In this document: piece after piece, positions 6,824 through 16,438 of the stretch
Layout of the letters: each line of letters begins with the position of its first letter
How positions within the stretch are numbered: position 1 is the first letter of the stretch
Origin: Schinkia azotoformans LMG 9581
Lineage (GTDB): Bacteria > Bacillota > Bacilli > Bacillales > Bacillaceae_J
Reading direction: 5' to 3'
Assembly (NCBI RefSeq): GCF_000307855.1
Contig: NZ_AJLR01000034.1
Coordinates: forward strand, 1 to 64,000
Length of the DNA stretch: 64,000 nucleotides
Position numbers and translations under genes: made by a program
Notes under the pieces: generated by a model
The model's input: the letters and a program-made list of their open reading frames with translations, nothing else
What the model was told of the DNA's origin: nothing
Databases searched by the model: none

Positions 6824-8341
6824 CTATTTATCTTGTTTCTCCTGGTCCATAACTGGCTCATGAAGCTGTGTTTCCCTATCCTCTTCCCCTCCTACGGCTA
6901 TTTCTGATTTCGAGTCATCAAAATTATTTACATTCCCACGAGATACAAAGCTCTCTAACATCGCCTTTAAATCCATTCCTGTGCTTTCTTTCAAACTTTC
7001 CTGTAGTCCAAGCATTGTTTTCGTCACATTGTTTGTGATCTTCGCAGCTCCACTGGAATCAGAGCCACCCATATCAATCACCTTCATGCCTTCAATCTTG
7101 GAAAGTGGTTGTGCTACTTCACGAGCATACTTAGGCAGCATATCCATGAACATTTCGAGGATTGCCGCTTCCCCGTATTTCGCCATCGCTTGTGCCATTA
7201 ATTCCTTCGCCTCAGCCTCAGCACGCCCTCGTTCACGGATAACTGCAGCTTCAGCCAATCCTTTTTGCTTTTCAATGAGTGCTTTTGTCTCTCCATCAAT
7301 TCGCGCTTTATCCGCTTCTGCCTCTGCTTTTGCTTTAATATCATAGGCATTAGAATCTGCCAGTGCTTTCCGGCGTTTTTGTTCCTCAAGCTCCAATTCT
7401 ACTTGACGCTGACGCTCAATGAACTGAATCTTCATTTCCTCTTCCTTGACTTGCTGGGCGAGTCTTGCTTTTTCCAATTCATAAGATTGTTCCGCCTTTG
7501 CCCGTGCTCTTTCCGTTTCTTCTTTTATTTGTGCTTCCTTAATATCCTTCTCTTTCTTTGATTCGGCGATTACAGTAAGACGCTTATTTTCCTCATCCTG
7601 GGCTTCTTGATCATTTTTCGCTTTATAGATTCGTGTTTCTTTTTCCGCATCTGACTCTGCCATTTCAGCTTTTTTGCGAATTTCCGCAATCCGCGGTCGT
7701 CCAAGATTATCTAAATATCCATTTTCCTCATCCGCATCTCGAAGATCATCTAAACCAAATGAAGTGATCTTAAAACCCATGTTATCAAGTTCTTTTTGCG
7801 CTATTTCCTGCACTTGTTGATTAAAGGATTCCCGGTCATTATTAATCTCTTCTACTGTTAATTTCGATAAAATAGCCCGCAGATTTGTCCCGAGGACCTT
7901 TGAGACCTCTTCTTCAATCTCATGCTGTTTTTTTCCTAAAAATTGTTCAGCATAATTAGCGATTCCAATTAAAGAGTCAGCGATTTTAACTGAGGTAATC
8001 GCATCTGCTATAACCGGCACCCCTTGAGCTGTGTACACTTTTGGAGTTGTTAATTTAATTTGGAATGAATTTAAATCAACGGGTGTACATGTTTGGAACA
8101 ATCTTAAGCGAACCCCACCTCCGCGGATAATTTTTAAACTTCTGCCGTTTTCGTCTTCAAAAATACGCGGGTCGCTATCAGGATTCCCCAGTTTCGGACC
8201 TGTAATAATAAGCGCTTGGTTAGAACTCGCCGTTCGGTAATGCTTTTTTAAAATAAAAAAGCCAATCCCACCACCAATAAGTAAAAATAAAAGAATAATA
8301 CCACCTAAACTTAACCAGATAATATTAAGCATTGCAACCAA
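6824..8341 (-). CDS. floT: Flotillin (FloT/YuaG family)
   Basis: A 505-residue flotillin: one N-terminal membrane segment (LNIIWLSLGGIILLFLLIGG and following residues), a PHB/SPFH domain (about 40-200), then a long Ala/Glu/Lys heptad coiled coil (about 215-390) and an acidic tail. Flotillins scaffold lipid microdomains and influence membrane fluidity, sporulation signalling and secretion. The YuaF-type NfeD partner that often precedes floT is absent. The TTG at 8341 lies 5 nt from AGGAGG; the ATG at 8332 is the alternative but is 14 nt away. Confidence 0.93.
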   Translation of the reverse strand: MVAMLNIIWLSLGGIILLFLLIGGGIGFFILKKHYRTASSNQALIITGPKLGNPDSDPRIFEDENGRSLKIIRGGGVRLRLFQTCTPVDLNSFQIKLTTPKVYTAQGVPVIADAITSVKIADSLIGIANYAEQFLGKKQHEIEEEVSKVLGTNLRAILSKLTVEEINNDRESFNQQVQEIAQKELDNMGFKITSFGLDDLRDADEENGYLDNLGRPRIAEIRKKAEMAESDAEKETRIYKAKNDQEAQDEENKRLTVIAESKKEKDIKEAQIKEETERARAKAEQSYELEKARLAQQVKEEEMKIQFIERQRQVELELEEQKRRKALADSNAYDIKAKAEAEADKARIDGETKALIEKQKGLAEAAVIRERGRAEAEAKELMAQAMAKYGEAAILEMFMDMLPKYAREVAQPLSKIEGMKVIDMGGSDSSGAAKITNNVTKTMLGLQESLKESTGMDLKAMLESFVSRGNVNNFDDSKSEIAVGGEEDRETQLHEPVMDQEKQDK

Positions 8342-8573
8342 CCACTCCTCCTGAGAGATGGTAAGCAGGGTATAATTGAATAAACATTGTTTTCCCCGCT
8401 CCCATTAATTAATACGACAGCCATTCCAAAAAAGTTACAAAATTATTAATAATTAGGATATTGTACCTAGATTTGACGCTTCCTAAGAAAATACCATCAA
8501 TGATGAAACTTGTCTGCATCTTTTGTCGTATAATAGTAGTAATCGTAATTTCATTTCTAGGAGAGAATTTTTT

Positions 8574-9311
8574 ATGAGATCCGTCTTAACGTTTTTATTT
8601 CGCAGTTTGATTTCAGTGATAATAGTTGGAATCATCTGGCCGACCGCTTATTTTGGATTTGAGCAATCATTCTTGAACTCCTCTTTGTTAGCAATACTTG
8701 GGGGTGGATTAGCCAATTTCATTTTAAAAAAGCGCGGACAGAATAAACTTTTAAAAGAAAATCAATTAACAAAAAAAGAGTATCAGTATATTGCTCAAAA
8801 TGTTAAAGAGGCAAACCAAAAGATCAAGCGTCTTAATAAAGTGCTACTTAGCATTCGCTCTTTTCGTGCAGCGAAACTACTGGGCAACCTGCAACGACTT
8901 GTTAAACAGATTTATCAAATTGTAAAAAAGGAACCAAAGCGTTTTTATCAAGCAGAACGATTTTTCTTCTATCATTTAGATTCTGTTGTTGAATTATCGG
9001 AACGCTACGTATTTTTGTCACGCCAAAATATTAAAGATTTAGAGGTTCGAAAGTCGCTTTCAGAAACAGAAGAAACATTGGAAAAACTAGTGAAATCACT
9101 GAATGAAGACTTACTTACCGTCCTTTCAAACGATATTGAGACCTTAAATATGGAACTTGATGTTGCACGGCAAACCCATGACCTGCAAAATGGATTTATG
9201 GAACAAACGCAAAATCAAAACCTAATCCAAGAGCCACCACAATCAATTAAAATTAATTTTACAGACCAAGCCCGTCGGGAAAAAAATAAGGTACCGGACG
9301 AAAGGAGATAA
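8574..9311 (+). CDS. xpaC: XpaC-type 5-bromo-4-chloroindolyl phosphate hydrolysis protein
   Basis: A 245-residue protein with two hydrophobic segments at the N-terminus (about 2-50) and a basic, helical C-terminal domain. Its family is named after the X-phos hydrolysis phenotype; the biochemical role is unproven. It stands directly before yaaN as in B. subtilis xpaC-yaaN, 5 nt apart. The ATG at 8574 has AGGAGAG upstream, so the longer frame from 8523 is not used. Confidence 0.85.
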   Translation: MRSVLTFLFRSLISVIIVGIIWPTAYFGFEQSFLNSSLLAILGGGLANFILKKRGQNKLLKENQLTKKEYQYIAQNVKEANQKIKRLNKVLLSIRSFRAAKLLGNLQRLVKQIYQIVKKEPKRFYQAERFFFYHLDSVVELSERYVFLSRQNIKDLEVRKSLSETEETLEKLVKSLNEDLLTVLSNDIETLNMELDVARQTHDLQNGFMEQTQNQNLIQEPPQSIKINFTDQARREKNKVPDERR

Positions 9312-9316
9312 AAAAT

Positions 9317-10480
9317 ATGAGTAACGAAATAAAATCTTCAAACGAGATGAACAATGCTCTAGACGATCTGCTGGCAAACCCATTTGGTGAAATTGAAAAC
9401 GAGCCTGTTGTTACCCAATTTAAAGAAGATAGACCAAGGCGAATGATCGATTCATTGCCTGAAGTCTACCGCCAAAAAGCAATGGAATTAGCTACACAAA
9501 TCAATCCTAAGGATCAGCAGGCCATCATCCAATTCGGAACAGCAGCGCAAACAAAGCTTTCCAACTTTTCACATTCAATGCTTGAGCACGTTCAGAAAAA
9601 AGATACTGGTCCAATTGGCGACATTTTAAAGGAGCTTATGCAAAAGCTTGAACAGGTCAATCCAGAGGAATTAAGCGGTGAAAAGAAAAATATATTTAAG
9701 CGGATTTTCAATAAGGTATCAACCTCAGTCAATGAAATTTTGTCAAAGTATCAAAAAATTGGGTCCCAAATTGATAAAATCGGGGTAAAACTTGATCATC
9801 AAAAAAATATTCTACTAACTGATAATAAGATGCTTGATGAACTGTTTCAAAAAAACAAGGAATACTTTGATGGCCTAAATATTTATATTGCAGCTGGTGA
9901 ACTAAAATTAGAAGAGCTTCATGCAAAGGATATACCCGCATTAAAGCAGAAAGCCGAACAATCGGACGACCAAATGGTTTATCAGGATTTAAATGACTTA
10001 GTCCAGTTTGCAGACAGACTTGAAAAACGCCTGCATGACTTGAAGCTAAGCCGTCAAATTACAATTCAAAGCGCACCGCAAATCCGGATGATTCAAAATA
10101 TGAATCAAGCGCTAGTGGAAAAAATTCAATCATCGATTTTAACAGCCATACCACTATGGAAAAATCAAATTACGATTGCCTTAACACTTTATAGACAAAA
10201 GCGCGCAGTAGAAGCACAAAAGCAAGTGAGCAAAACGACAAATGAACTTTTACTTAAAAATGCGGAAATGCTAAAAACAAACAGTATTGAGACCGCGATC
10301 GAAAACGAACGCGGCCTGGTCGATATTGAAACGTTGAAAAAAACACAGGAAAATTTAATTACAACATTACAAGAAACTATCCGCATACAGCATGAAGGAC
10401 GAATGAAACGCCAACAGGCTGAACAGGAATTAATCAAAATGGAAGATGAGATGAAACAAACGCTATTAAGTTTGAAATAG
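9317..10480 (+). CDS. yaaN: TelA-family toxic anion resistance protein (YaaN)
   Basis: A 387-residue cytosolic protein, largely alpha-helical, of the TelA/KlaA family. TelA homologues are associated with tellurite and antimicrobial tolerance, but the mechanism is unknown. It starts 5 nt after xpaC with AGGAGAT upstream and shares the operon. No ter genes are nearby, so a general envelope-stress role is as likely as metal resistance. Confidence 0.88.
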   Translation: MSNEIKSSNEMNNALDDLLANPFGEIENEPVVTQFKEDRPRRMIDSLPEVYRQKAMELATQINPKDQQAIIQFGTAAQTKLSNFSHSMLEHVQKKDTGPIGDILKELMQKLEQVNPEELSGEKKNIFKRIFNKVSTSVNEILSKYQKIGSQIDKIGVKLDHQKNILLTDNKMLDELFQKNKEYFDGLNIYIAAGELKLEELHAKDIPALKQKAEQSDDQMVYQDLNDLVQFADRLEKRLHDLKLSRQITIQSAPQIRMIQNMNQALVEKIQSSILTAIPLWKNQITIALTLYRQKRAVEAQKQVSKTTNELLLKNAEMLKTNSIETAIENERGLVDIETLKKTQENLITTLQETIRIQHEGRMKRQQAEQELIKMEDEMKQTLLSLK

Positions 10481-10560
10481 TGGTATAACTTTTTTACTTA
10501 GATAAAAAATAAGCTAAGTGTTAGTCACTAACACAAAACTTCAATGTGGAGGGATCTATA

Positions 10561-10680
10561 TTGAATATTCTAATTAGCTTATTTCTAACCATCCTTTTCT
10601 TTGGTTATCGAATGGTAAACCTGCTTAATCATGTATCGTTAAAGTTACGGGAATTAGGAAGAATGCCATCTGTTACGTAA
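10561..10680 (+). CDS. Small single-pass membrane protein (39 aa)
   Basis: TTG start with GTGGAGGG 7 nt upstream, 39 codons, TAA. The first 17 residues are hydrophobic (NILISLFLTILFFGY), followed by a basic tail (LKLRELGRMPSVT). This is the shape of a small membrane-anchored peptide. It lies 80 nt after yaaN and before a strong terminator, so it is probably the third gene of that transcript. No family is recognised. Confidence 0.55.
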   Translation: MNILISLFLTILFFGYRMVNLLNHVSLKLRELGRMPSVT

Positions 10681-10721
10681 ACTCGGAGTATGCGTTTAAG
10701 TAGAACCTTTCCCAAACATAA

Positions 10722-10761
10722 AACACATGACCTTTATTTTATAATAGTCATGTGTTTTTTA
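10722..10761 (+). terminator. Rho-independent terminator
   Basis: AACACATGAC...GTCATGTGTT followed by TTTTAATTT. Confidence 0.85.
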
Positions 10762-10772
10762 ATTTACCCCAC

Positions 10773-10802
10773 TTGTCACAGGATACGAAATCATGGTAAA
10801 AT
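10773..10802 (+). promoter_or_regulatory. Promoter of sdpRI
   Basis: TTGTCA (10773-10778), 18 bp, TAAAAT (10797-10802). The predicted start lies in the palindrome at 10806-10823. Confidence 0.6.
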
Positions 10803-10805
10803 TCA

Positions 10806-10823
10806 TTTAGATAATTATCTAAA
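10806..10823. promoter_or_regulatory. Probable SdpR operator (perfect palindrome)
   Basis: TTTAGATAATTATCTAAA is an 18-bp perfect palindrome right after the -10 box and 30 bp before sdpR. ArsR-family dimers bind such dyads. Negative autoregulation is inferred from position. Confidence 0.65.
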
Positions 10824-10852
10824 TATCTAATCAATAAAAAGAGGCGATCTCA

Positions 10853-11134
10853 ATGAATGAATCATTCAAGGCATTGTCTGACCCGACGCGGCGAAAAATT
10901 CTACGCCTTCTTAGGGAAAAGGATATGACTGCAGGCGAAATTGCGGATCAATTCAATATGACTAAACCAAGCATTTCCCACCACCTCAATCAGTTAAAAC
11001 AAGCAAAACTTGTGATTGATGAACGAAAAGGCCAGCACATCATCTATTCACTAAATACTTCAGTAGTTCAAGAAATGGTTGGCTGGTTTTTGGATATTCT
11101 AGAAAAAGAGGAGGAAACCAACAATGAGCACTAG
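10853..11134 (+). CDS. sdpR: ArsR/SdpR-family autorepressor
   Basis: A 93-residue winged helix-turn-helix protein: FKALSDPTRRKILRLL at the N-terminus, then the recognition region MTAGEIADQFNMTKPSISHH and LNQLKQAKLV. No metal-binding Cys motif of ArsR sensors is present. In B. subtilis SdpR represses the sdpRI operon and is held at the membrane by SdpI when the SdpC toxin is bound. Its stop overlaps the start of sdpI by 11 nt. Confidence 0.88.
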   Translation: MNESFKALSDPTRRKILRLLREKDMTAGEIADQFNMTKPSISHHLNQLKQAKLVIDERKGQHIIYSLNTSVVQEMVGWFLDILEKEEETNNEH

Positions 11135-11789
11135 TAAAATGAAATGGAATAAATATGACTTTTTCATTTTAATTATTATTCTAATTCCAACTGGGTTACT
11201 AGTAACGTTTTATAATAAACTCCCTAATGAATTAGCCACTCATTTTGGAATAAGCGGTAAACCGAACGGCTACCAAGGGAAGATTACCTTCTTACTGTTC
11301 AACATCTTTTTACTCATTGGCGTTCCATTATTAATGAAGGTAACTCGCTACATCGATCCCCAAAAAAGAAATTATGATAAATTTGAACCAACTTATGATA
11401 TTTTTCGCTTAATTTTTTCTGCTTTTCTAAGTGTTATGATGATAACATTACTATTTTATAATCTTGGGCATTCCGTTAATATTCAAATGATTATATTAAT
11501 TTGTATAGGAATTCTCTTTATGTTTCTTGGCAATTATATGTCACGTATTCGATTTAACTATACGATAGGAATTCGAACACCTTGGACGTTGGCAAATGAA
11601 GAAGTTTGGCGCCGAACACATCGTCTTGGCGGACCACTTTGGTTAACTGGTGGATTGCTTGTTGTAATTTTGGCGTTTTTACCCGGAAATATAGCCTTTG
11701 TTTACATGATGATCGTTTTAGCCATTATTACAATAATACCAATGGTTTATTCTTATTTTCTTTTTAAGAAATTGGATCATCAACAATAA
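11124..11789 (+). CDS. sdpI: SdpI-family immunity/signal membrane protein
   Basis: A 221-residue protein with six predicted transmembrane segments: an N-terminal DUF1648 part (PNELATHFGISGKPNGY) and a C-terminal SdpI domain (NYMSRIRFNYTIGIRTPWTL, EEVWRRTH). SdpI protects against the SdpC cannibalism toxin and sequesters SdpR. No sdpABC genes are in the window, so this may be an orphan immunity module or respond to another ligand. Translation is coupled to sdpR. Confidence 0.88.
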   Translation: MSTSKMKWNKYDFFILIIILIPTGLLVTFYNKLPNELATHFGISGKPNGYQGKITFLLFNIFLLIGVPLLMKVTRYIDPQKRNYDKFEPTYDIFRLIFSAFLSVMMITLLFYNLGHSVNIQMIILICIGILFMFLGNYMSRIRFNYTIGIRTPWTLANEEVWRRTHRLGGPLWLTGGLLVVILAFLPGNIAFVYMMIVLAIITIIPMVYSYFLFKKLDHQQ

Positions 11790-11896
11790 AGAGTACTGAC
11801 TAAAAATACCTGCTTTAAACTATTCTCGTCACATGATATCAAAACACCATCAGCATTTACATTTTTTTAAGTTATTTACAATATTCAACGAAATAA

Positions 11897-11928
11897 GGGA
11901 GCTGACATAGTTACAGCTCCCCCTTTTT
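11897..11928 (+). terminator. Terminator of sdpRI
   Basis: GGGAGCTG-acatagtta-CAGCTCCC then CCTTTTTAA on the plus strand; it overlaps the stop of the convergent gene. Confidence 0.8.
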
Positions 11929-12783
11929 AATATATTCAAATAAAAACGACTGCCCTTTTCGATAAAATCTTGGGTCGTACAAGCCTAAATAGTTCTCATC
12001 ATCGACAATGACGACAAACGGAGCCCACTGATAAAGGGTTTTAGCTTCTGGGCGTTTTTCAAAAAGCAGGTCTAAATCAGCCCCTTCATTAGATTTTAAA
12101 TGATAAAGAATTTGGTCCTCTTTAATAAAACTAGTATCAATGATATCAACGATTTCTTCACTTTTGCCAATGACGGTGAAGTTAAAAGGGACAAAACCGG
12201 CAGAAAGTGCGACTTCTTCATAGTTCCCATCATACTGACTATAAATATAAAAACCATATACTGATTGGATGATGACATGGAGACCCATTGCAAGCCATGC
12301 CAGTCGAAATATTTTTTGAGTCGGCAATGTCGGTCGTTTGGAAATGACAAAAGCCGCCAGGATAATAATCCAAAGCACAAAATCAACAATAGGAATCGTT
12401 CCAAACGTGATCCTAGTGTTAGAAAAGGGTTCTAAATAGCCGGTCCCCCATGCATTGAACAAATCGCTTGTATCATGGATAAGAACAGCCAGCCACGAAA
12501 TATAAAATAGCCGCCTATCTTTTACGCGAAAGAAGATCCACATTAGGAAGAAAAATGTGAACGCCCATAAAGGTGTTAAAAATACCGAATGGGTAATTCC
12601 GCGGTGCCACATTTGATATAAGCCTTCTGTATCCCAAACCCTAGAAACGATATCGATATCTGGAATTTGACTGGCGCCGATGGTTGATACTAACAAAGCG
12701 CGGTTATAACGTTTCGTTTCTTTTTCATTTTTGAAGGCGCCATATAGGGAGAGACCAAATAATGTGTGGGTGATCGTGTCCAT
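11911..12783 (-). CDS. yfhP: Membrane-bound metal-dependent hydrolase (YfhP/YdjM family)
   Basis: A 290-residue membrane protein beginning MDTITHTLFGLSLYG, the family hallmark, with further metal-ligand candidates PDIDIVSR, WHRGITHS and LIHDTSDLFNAWG among four or five membrane segments. The family is predicted to be zinc-dependent hydrolases; substrates are not known. It precedes the acetyltransferase stop by 10 nt, so the GNAT gene and this gene form one transcript (GNAT first). Confidence 0.85.
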   Translation of the reverse strand: MDTITHTLFGLSLYGAFKNEKETKRYNRALLVSTIGASQIPDIDIVSRVWDTEGLYQMWHRGITHSVFLTPLWAFTFFFLMWIFFRVKDRRLFYISWLAVLIHDTSDLFNAWGTGYLEPFSNTRITFGTIPIVDFVLWIIILAAFVISKRPTLPTQKIFRLAWLAMGLHVIIQSVYGFYIYSQYDGNYEEVALSAGFVPFNFTVIGKSEEIVDIIDTSFIKEDQILYHLKSNEGADLDLLFEKRPEAKTLYQWAPFVVIVDDENYLGLYDPRFYRKGQSFLFEYIKKGEL

Positions 12784-12793
12784 TTTTATCCCC

Positions 12794-13282
12794 CTATAAT
12801 TTTTTTGTCATGTTATACCAAGTAACGCCTCCATGCCCAGATTCTGAAAGCCCCCGATTCATATAGCCCATCTTTTCGTAAAAAGGAACAAAATTTTCTT
12901 TACAGGTGAGCGTCACAGTTTTACGGTTCTTCGCTTTTGCTTCATTTTCAAGATGTGTCAGCAGCATTGATGAGATCCCCCGTTTTTGATATTGCGGAGT
13001 TACTGCCAAGCCTAGCACACTTTGATGACCACCTAGTTTTGGATTTTCCTTACTTTCACTAAATAGATCATCTGTTATGAACTCATTTTCAATGACCGGA
13101 CCGTTGACAATTCCAACAATTTTCCCGTTCTCATCTTCCGCTACAAAAAAACTATCAGGAGTATATTGAATACGTTTGATAAAGGCTTCTTTCGTAGCAG
13201 CCTCTGTTTTAATAAAACAAAGATTTTCGATGTCTACTACATCCTGTAGATCATCCATTTTTGCGTTTCGTATTTTGAACAT
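12794..13282 (-). CDS. GNAT-family N-acetyltransferase
   Basis: A 162-residue single-domain GNAT enzyme. Motif A, the acetyl-CoA pyrophosphate loop, is VTPQYQKRGISSMLL; motif B is near the C-terminus with FYEKMGYMNRG. The acceptor substrate cannot be told from sequence. It is 10 nt upstream of the YfhP-like gene and probably co-transcribed with it. Confidence 0.9.
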   Translation of the reverse strand: MFKIRNAKMDDLQDVVDIENLCFIKTEAATKEAFIKRIQYTPDSFFVAEDENGKIVGIVNGPVIENEFITDDLFSESKENPKLGGHQSVLGLAVTPQYQKRGISSMLLTHLENEAKAKNRKTVTLTCKENFVPFYEKMGYMNRGLSESGHGGVTWYNMTKKL

Positions 13283-13333
13283 ACTATTTCTCCCCTCTTG
13301 ATTTCACCGGTTCATTAATTCACTCTTCTTACC

Positions 13334-13384
13334 AATGGTTTTCCTGCTTCTACCAATGCTTTTGTACCTACCAGGAAAACCATT
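13334..13384. repeat. Inverted repeat, unknown role
   Basis: AATGGTTTTCCTG and CAGGAAAACCATT are perfect 13-bp inverted repeats separated by 25 bp, between the GNAT and methyltransferase genes. There is no U-tract. It may be a weak terminator or an operator. Confidence 0.45.
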
Positions 13385-13418
13385 CGCTTGCATCACTTAT
13401 CCACATCCATTATTTTGA

Positions 13419-14291
13419 TTACTTATTTATTCCAACTAAGATTTCTAAATCAACGGTGATTTCTGCGGAAGCCTGATTGCGGAAGGCATTTATCCGATCT
13501 TGGTCCCCAGACCAAGCAAGCGGTGTCATCCCCACTAAATTGTAAAGTTCTTCTTTAGTAAGTATTTTTGTATAATTAAGTTTAATATTATGTATTACCT
13601 TAAAATGTTCTTTAAAAAGTGATATTGTATCATCATTTTTGTAATCTTTTTTCTCAGTACTTTCAAAAAGTGCCTCTCGAATTTCTTTTAAGTAGTTGGG
13701 ACCTGGCACCACTTTTATGACGAGACCATCCTGAACTAACATTCGCTTGAATTCCTTGTAATTTGATGGCGATAAAATATTGAGAATAACATAAAATGAG
13801 TGATCGGCCAACGGGGATTTTGCTAAGTCTCCAACAAGCCAAATCGGATTTTCGTACCTTTTAGCCGCTGCAACAATCCCTTCTTTTGCTATATCAAGAC
13901 CAACCCCAGTAATCGCCTCGATCTCACATCCATCTATTATTCGTTGTAAGTGTGACCCTTCTCCGCACCCTAAATCAACGATCAAACATGGATTTATAGA
14001 CGTATCCATACTATTTTTAATAACGTTGGATATTGACTTATGCATCTCATCATATAATTCACTGCCATTAATTATTTTGTGTCTTGCTTCAAAAAGCTCT
14101 TTGCTGTAATGGCTATTTGACTGCTGAGTCATCAAATTGAGATATCCTTGTTTTGCAAAATCAAAAGTGTGATTGTTGGTGCAAATTAAACTTTTATGTT
14201 CAACCACTCTCATCTCACTTTCGCAAAGTGGGCATTTAAAGGCCAATATATTTTTGCTAACACGTCTCGCACTATTTATTTTTTTTGACAT
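13419..14291 (-). CDS. rlmA: RlmA-type 23S rRNA (guanine-N1) methyltransferase
   Basis: About 290 residues. An N-terminal zinc finger (CPLCESEM, then CTNNHTFDFAKQGYLNL) precedes a Rossmann SAM domain with motif I VDLGCGEGSH. This two-domain plan is that of RlmA(I)/RlmA(II)/TlrB, which methylate G745 or G748 in hairpin 35 of 23S rRNA near the peptide exit tunnel; the G748 enzymes give tylosin-type macrolide tolerance. I use the ATG at 14291. The TTG at 14312 is nearly on top of AGGAGG. An apparent transcription attenuator lies in the leader at 14322-14360. Confidence 0.85.
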   Translation of the reverse strand: MSKKINSARRVSKNILAFKCPLCESEMRVVEHKSLICTNNHTFDFAKQGYLNLMTQQSNSHYSKELFEARHKIINGSELYDEMHKSISNVIKNSMDTSINPCLIVDLGCGEGSHLQRIIDGCEIEAITGVGLDIAKEGIVAAAKRYENPIWLVGDLAKSPLADHSFYVILNILSPSNYKEFKRMLVQDGLVIKVVPGPNYLKEIREALFESTEKKDYKNDDTISLFKEHFKVIHNIKLNYTKILTKEELYNLVGMTPLAWSGDQDRINAFRNQASAEITVDLEILVGINK

Positions 14292-14321
14292 TATAAATGG
14301 ACTTCCTTTCAAACCTCCTAA

Positions 14322-14360
14322 AAGTTAAAAAATCACAGGTGATTTGCCTGTGATACACAG
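14322..14360 (-). promoter_or_regulatory. Transcription attenuator in the rlmA leader
   Basis: In the minus-strand RNA AUCACAGG-caaauca-CCUGUGAU followed by UUUUUU is an intrinsic terminator (14354-14332 plus tail) placed before the gene's RBS. An upstream CUGUG (14360-14356) can pair with CACAG of the terminator's 5' arm, giving a competing short hairpin. No gene upstream on this strand needs a terminator here, so conditional read-through is the natural explanation. Confidence 0.6.
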
Positions 14361-14367
14361 CTACCTC

Positions 14368-14395
14368 ATTATATTATTTATCAGAAAAAGCCAAA
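14368..14395 (-). promoter_or_regulatory. Possible rlmA promoter
   Basis: TATAAT (14373-14368) is perfect; the -35 TTTGGC (14395-14390), 16 bp away, is weak. The predicted start is at the base of the anti-terminator hairpin. Confidence 0.45.
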
Positions 14396-14606
14396 GAAAA
14401 CAATGTAAAAATCTCAAAGGAGCTTAGAACCCTTTTGTATCCGCTTTTTCGTAATGCTGATCACTGCGCCTACTATTAGCCGGATAATGAATAATCCATA
14501 TTTTATACTTTTATCACAATAAAGTTAATTAACATATGGAATATTTACCAGTATAATAGGCTTATAGTCTGAAAGATGGATTTTATTACTAATAGGAGAG
14601 ATGAAT

Positions 14607-16343
14607 ATGTTCGATAAGCTAAAACCAAGAGTCAATATTGATAAGTTCCTTCAATATGGAACTGATATTGAAGTTAAGGGACGATTTAAAGATACGTTAG
14701 CCTATAATCATTTCACAACCGAGGATCAAGCAAGGCTAAAGGAAATCGTATCATTATTAGAATCAAGCACAAATGAAATGGTCAGAATTTTTGAAACATA
14801 TTTAAAAGAGTTAAAAGCTGAAGGAATTGAAAGGATTTCAACAGCATCCATTGAACGCTATATTAACATTTTTTTCTATGAGGAACGGAACGAAGAATAC
14901 GTTGATCAGATTATTTCCTTTTTTGAGGAACTTCGAACACATCATTATAACATCGGCAAGCTCGTCGTTGCATTCAATCAGTTTAATTTTTATTTAATTA
15001 CCAACCTATTGGCTAAGAAGGGGCAAAATCCTCATAAATGCCTACAGTTATTAGAAGTACTTCAACGAGCCATTAACATAGATCAGCAAATATTGATTGA
15101 AGTTTTCACTGAAAAAGTAGTGGAGCAGGTTTCTGAAGGCATTGCCCAGTTAATGGATAAAAATGCAGAAATTATGTTCATTAAAGGATTAATTCAAAGC
15201 TTAGAAGAACAAAATCACGAGATACAGAATGCGTCAGCCGCAACTGAAGAAATTTCTGCTTCGATTGCCGACGTTGCAAGATCTGCAACACATGTTTCTG
15301 AAAAAACAGCCCTTGCTGTTAATAAGGCTGAAAATGGAAGGCATGTCATAAGTAATGCTTTAGACGAAATCGTCCATACCCGTGATACATTTGAGAACAT
15401 TGTAAAAAATTTCTCACAATTAAAAGTATATGTCTCCACTATTGAAGACATTGTTGGTTTAATTAACGGGATTGCCGACCAAACAAATTTGCTGGCACTA
15501 AATGCTTCAATTGAAGCTGCACGAGCCGGCGAACATGGAAAAGGCTTTGCTGTCGTTGCGAATGAAGTCAGGAAGTTAGCTGAAAATACAGTTTCTTCCG
15601 TGAAGCAAGTAAATCATAATGTTCAAAATTTGCGTGCCTTCTCTACTGAAGTGTCAGACTCTATCAATTCTACTTCCGTTGTTATTGAAAAAGCTACCAC
15701 GGAAGCTCAGGAAGCCTTACCTTTATTATCAGAGATTGTTGAAATCGTTGAAGAAATTAATGAAAATACGAATAGCATAGCGGCAGTATGTGAGGAACAG
15801 GCAGCTGCGACTGATGACATTTCAAACCGTATGGCCTCGATTTCCAACTTGTCTGAAGATGTACGAGAATTAGGAAGAAACACGGGATCTGCTGTTTACA
15901 CACTAAGTCAGACAATCGATTCATTCAGACAAAATATGATTAATAATAATAATATCCTTTTATCTACAAAGGCATTATTAAGCCTATCCAAAACAGATCA
16001 TATATTATGGAAGTGGCGTATCTATAATATGTTCTTGGGGCTGGAAACAATCGATCCAAATGAAGTAACATCCCACAATCATTGTCGATTAGGCAAATGG
16101 TATTTTCATGAAAATACAAAGGAGCGTTGCAGACACTTTTCCAGCTATCAAAAGTTAAATGAACCACACCGCCATGTCCATGAGTGTGCCAAGAAAGCAG
16201 CCGAAGCCTATTTAGCTAAAGATATGGTACAAGCAGAAGAACACTTATCCAATCTAGAAGAAGCCTCCAAAGAAGTCCTACAACGTATTAATGAGCTTTT
16301 AAACGATTTAGAGTATGAAAAACAACTAAGGCAAAGTAAATAA
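14607..16343 (+). CDS. Soluble globin-coupled chemoreceptor (HemAT-like) with CZB domain
   Basis: A 578-residue chemoreceptor with no membrane segment. Residues 1-180 resemble the HemAT/protoglobin sensor; the likely proximal haem ligand is the His in HHYNIGK (about 113). The signalling hairpin tip is [20 protein letters not shown]. The C-terminal 120 residues form a CZB zinc-binding domain with [19 protein letters not shown] and PHRHVHEC. A HemAT-like part would sense oxygen; CZB domains bind zinc and sense zinc or hypochlorous acid. The ATG at 14607 has TAGGAGAG at 8 nt; the ATG at 14601 is too close. Confidence 0.85.
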   Translation: MFDKLKPRVNIDKFLQYGTDIEVKGRFKDTLAYNHFTTEDQARLKEIVSLLESSTNEMVRIFETYLKELKAEGIERISTASIERYINIFFYEERNEEYVDQIISFFEELRTHHYNIGKLVVAFNQFNFYLITNLLAKKGQNPHKCLQLLEVLQRAINIDQQILIEVFTEKVVEQVSEGIAQLMDKNAEIMFIKGLIQSLEEQNHEIQNASAATEEISASIADVARSATHVSEKTALAVNKAENGRHVISNALDEIVHTRDTFENIVKNFSQLKVYVSTIEDIVGLINGIADQTNLLALNASIEAARAGEHGKGFAVVANEVRKLAENTVSSVKQVNHNVQNLRAFSTEVSDSINSTSVVIEKATTEAQEALPLLSEIVEIVEEINENTNSIAAVCEEQAAATDDISNRMASISNLSEDVRELGRNTGSAVYTLSQTIDSFRQNMINNNNILLSTKALLSLSKTDHILWKWRIYNMFLGLETIDPNEVTSHNHCRLGKWYFHENTKERCRHFSSYQKLNEPHRHVHECAKKAAEAYLAKDMVQAEEHLSNLEEASKEVLQRINELLNDLEYEKQLRQSK

Positions 16344-16391
16344 AAGTAAGTACGTGATAATATATAATCTAAATTACTTCTTTGTAGTCAG

Positions 16392-16432
16392 ATAGCAGAT
16401 TGAGGACAAAAATCTCAATCTGCTATTTTGTT
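16392..16432 (+). terminator. Rho-independent terminator
   Basis: ATAGCAGATTGAG...CTCAATCTGCTAT, a 13-bp stem followed by TTTGTTGGTTTTTT, between convergent genes. Confidence 0.85.
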
Positions 16433-16438
16433 GGTTTT

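Larger units (their letters stand above)
14292..14606. other. Divergent intergenic region
   Basis: This stretch between rlmA (minus) and the chemoreceptor (plus) holds the rlmA promoter and attenuator at 14322-14395. The remainder is AT-rich with no ORF or recognisable RNA. Confidence 0.6.

Noticed and set aside
14500-14560. SigD-type promoter before the chemoreceptor gene
   Set aside because: TAAA with 15-bp spacing is present, but the -10 region matches the GCCGATAT consensus poorly.
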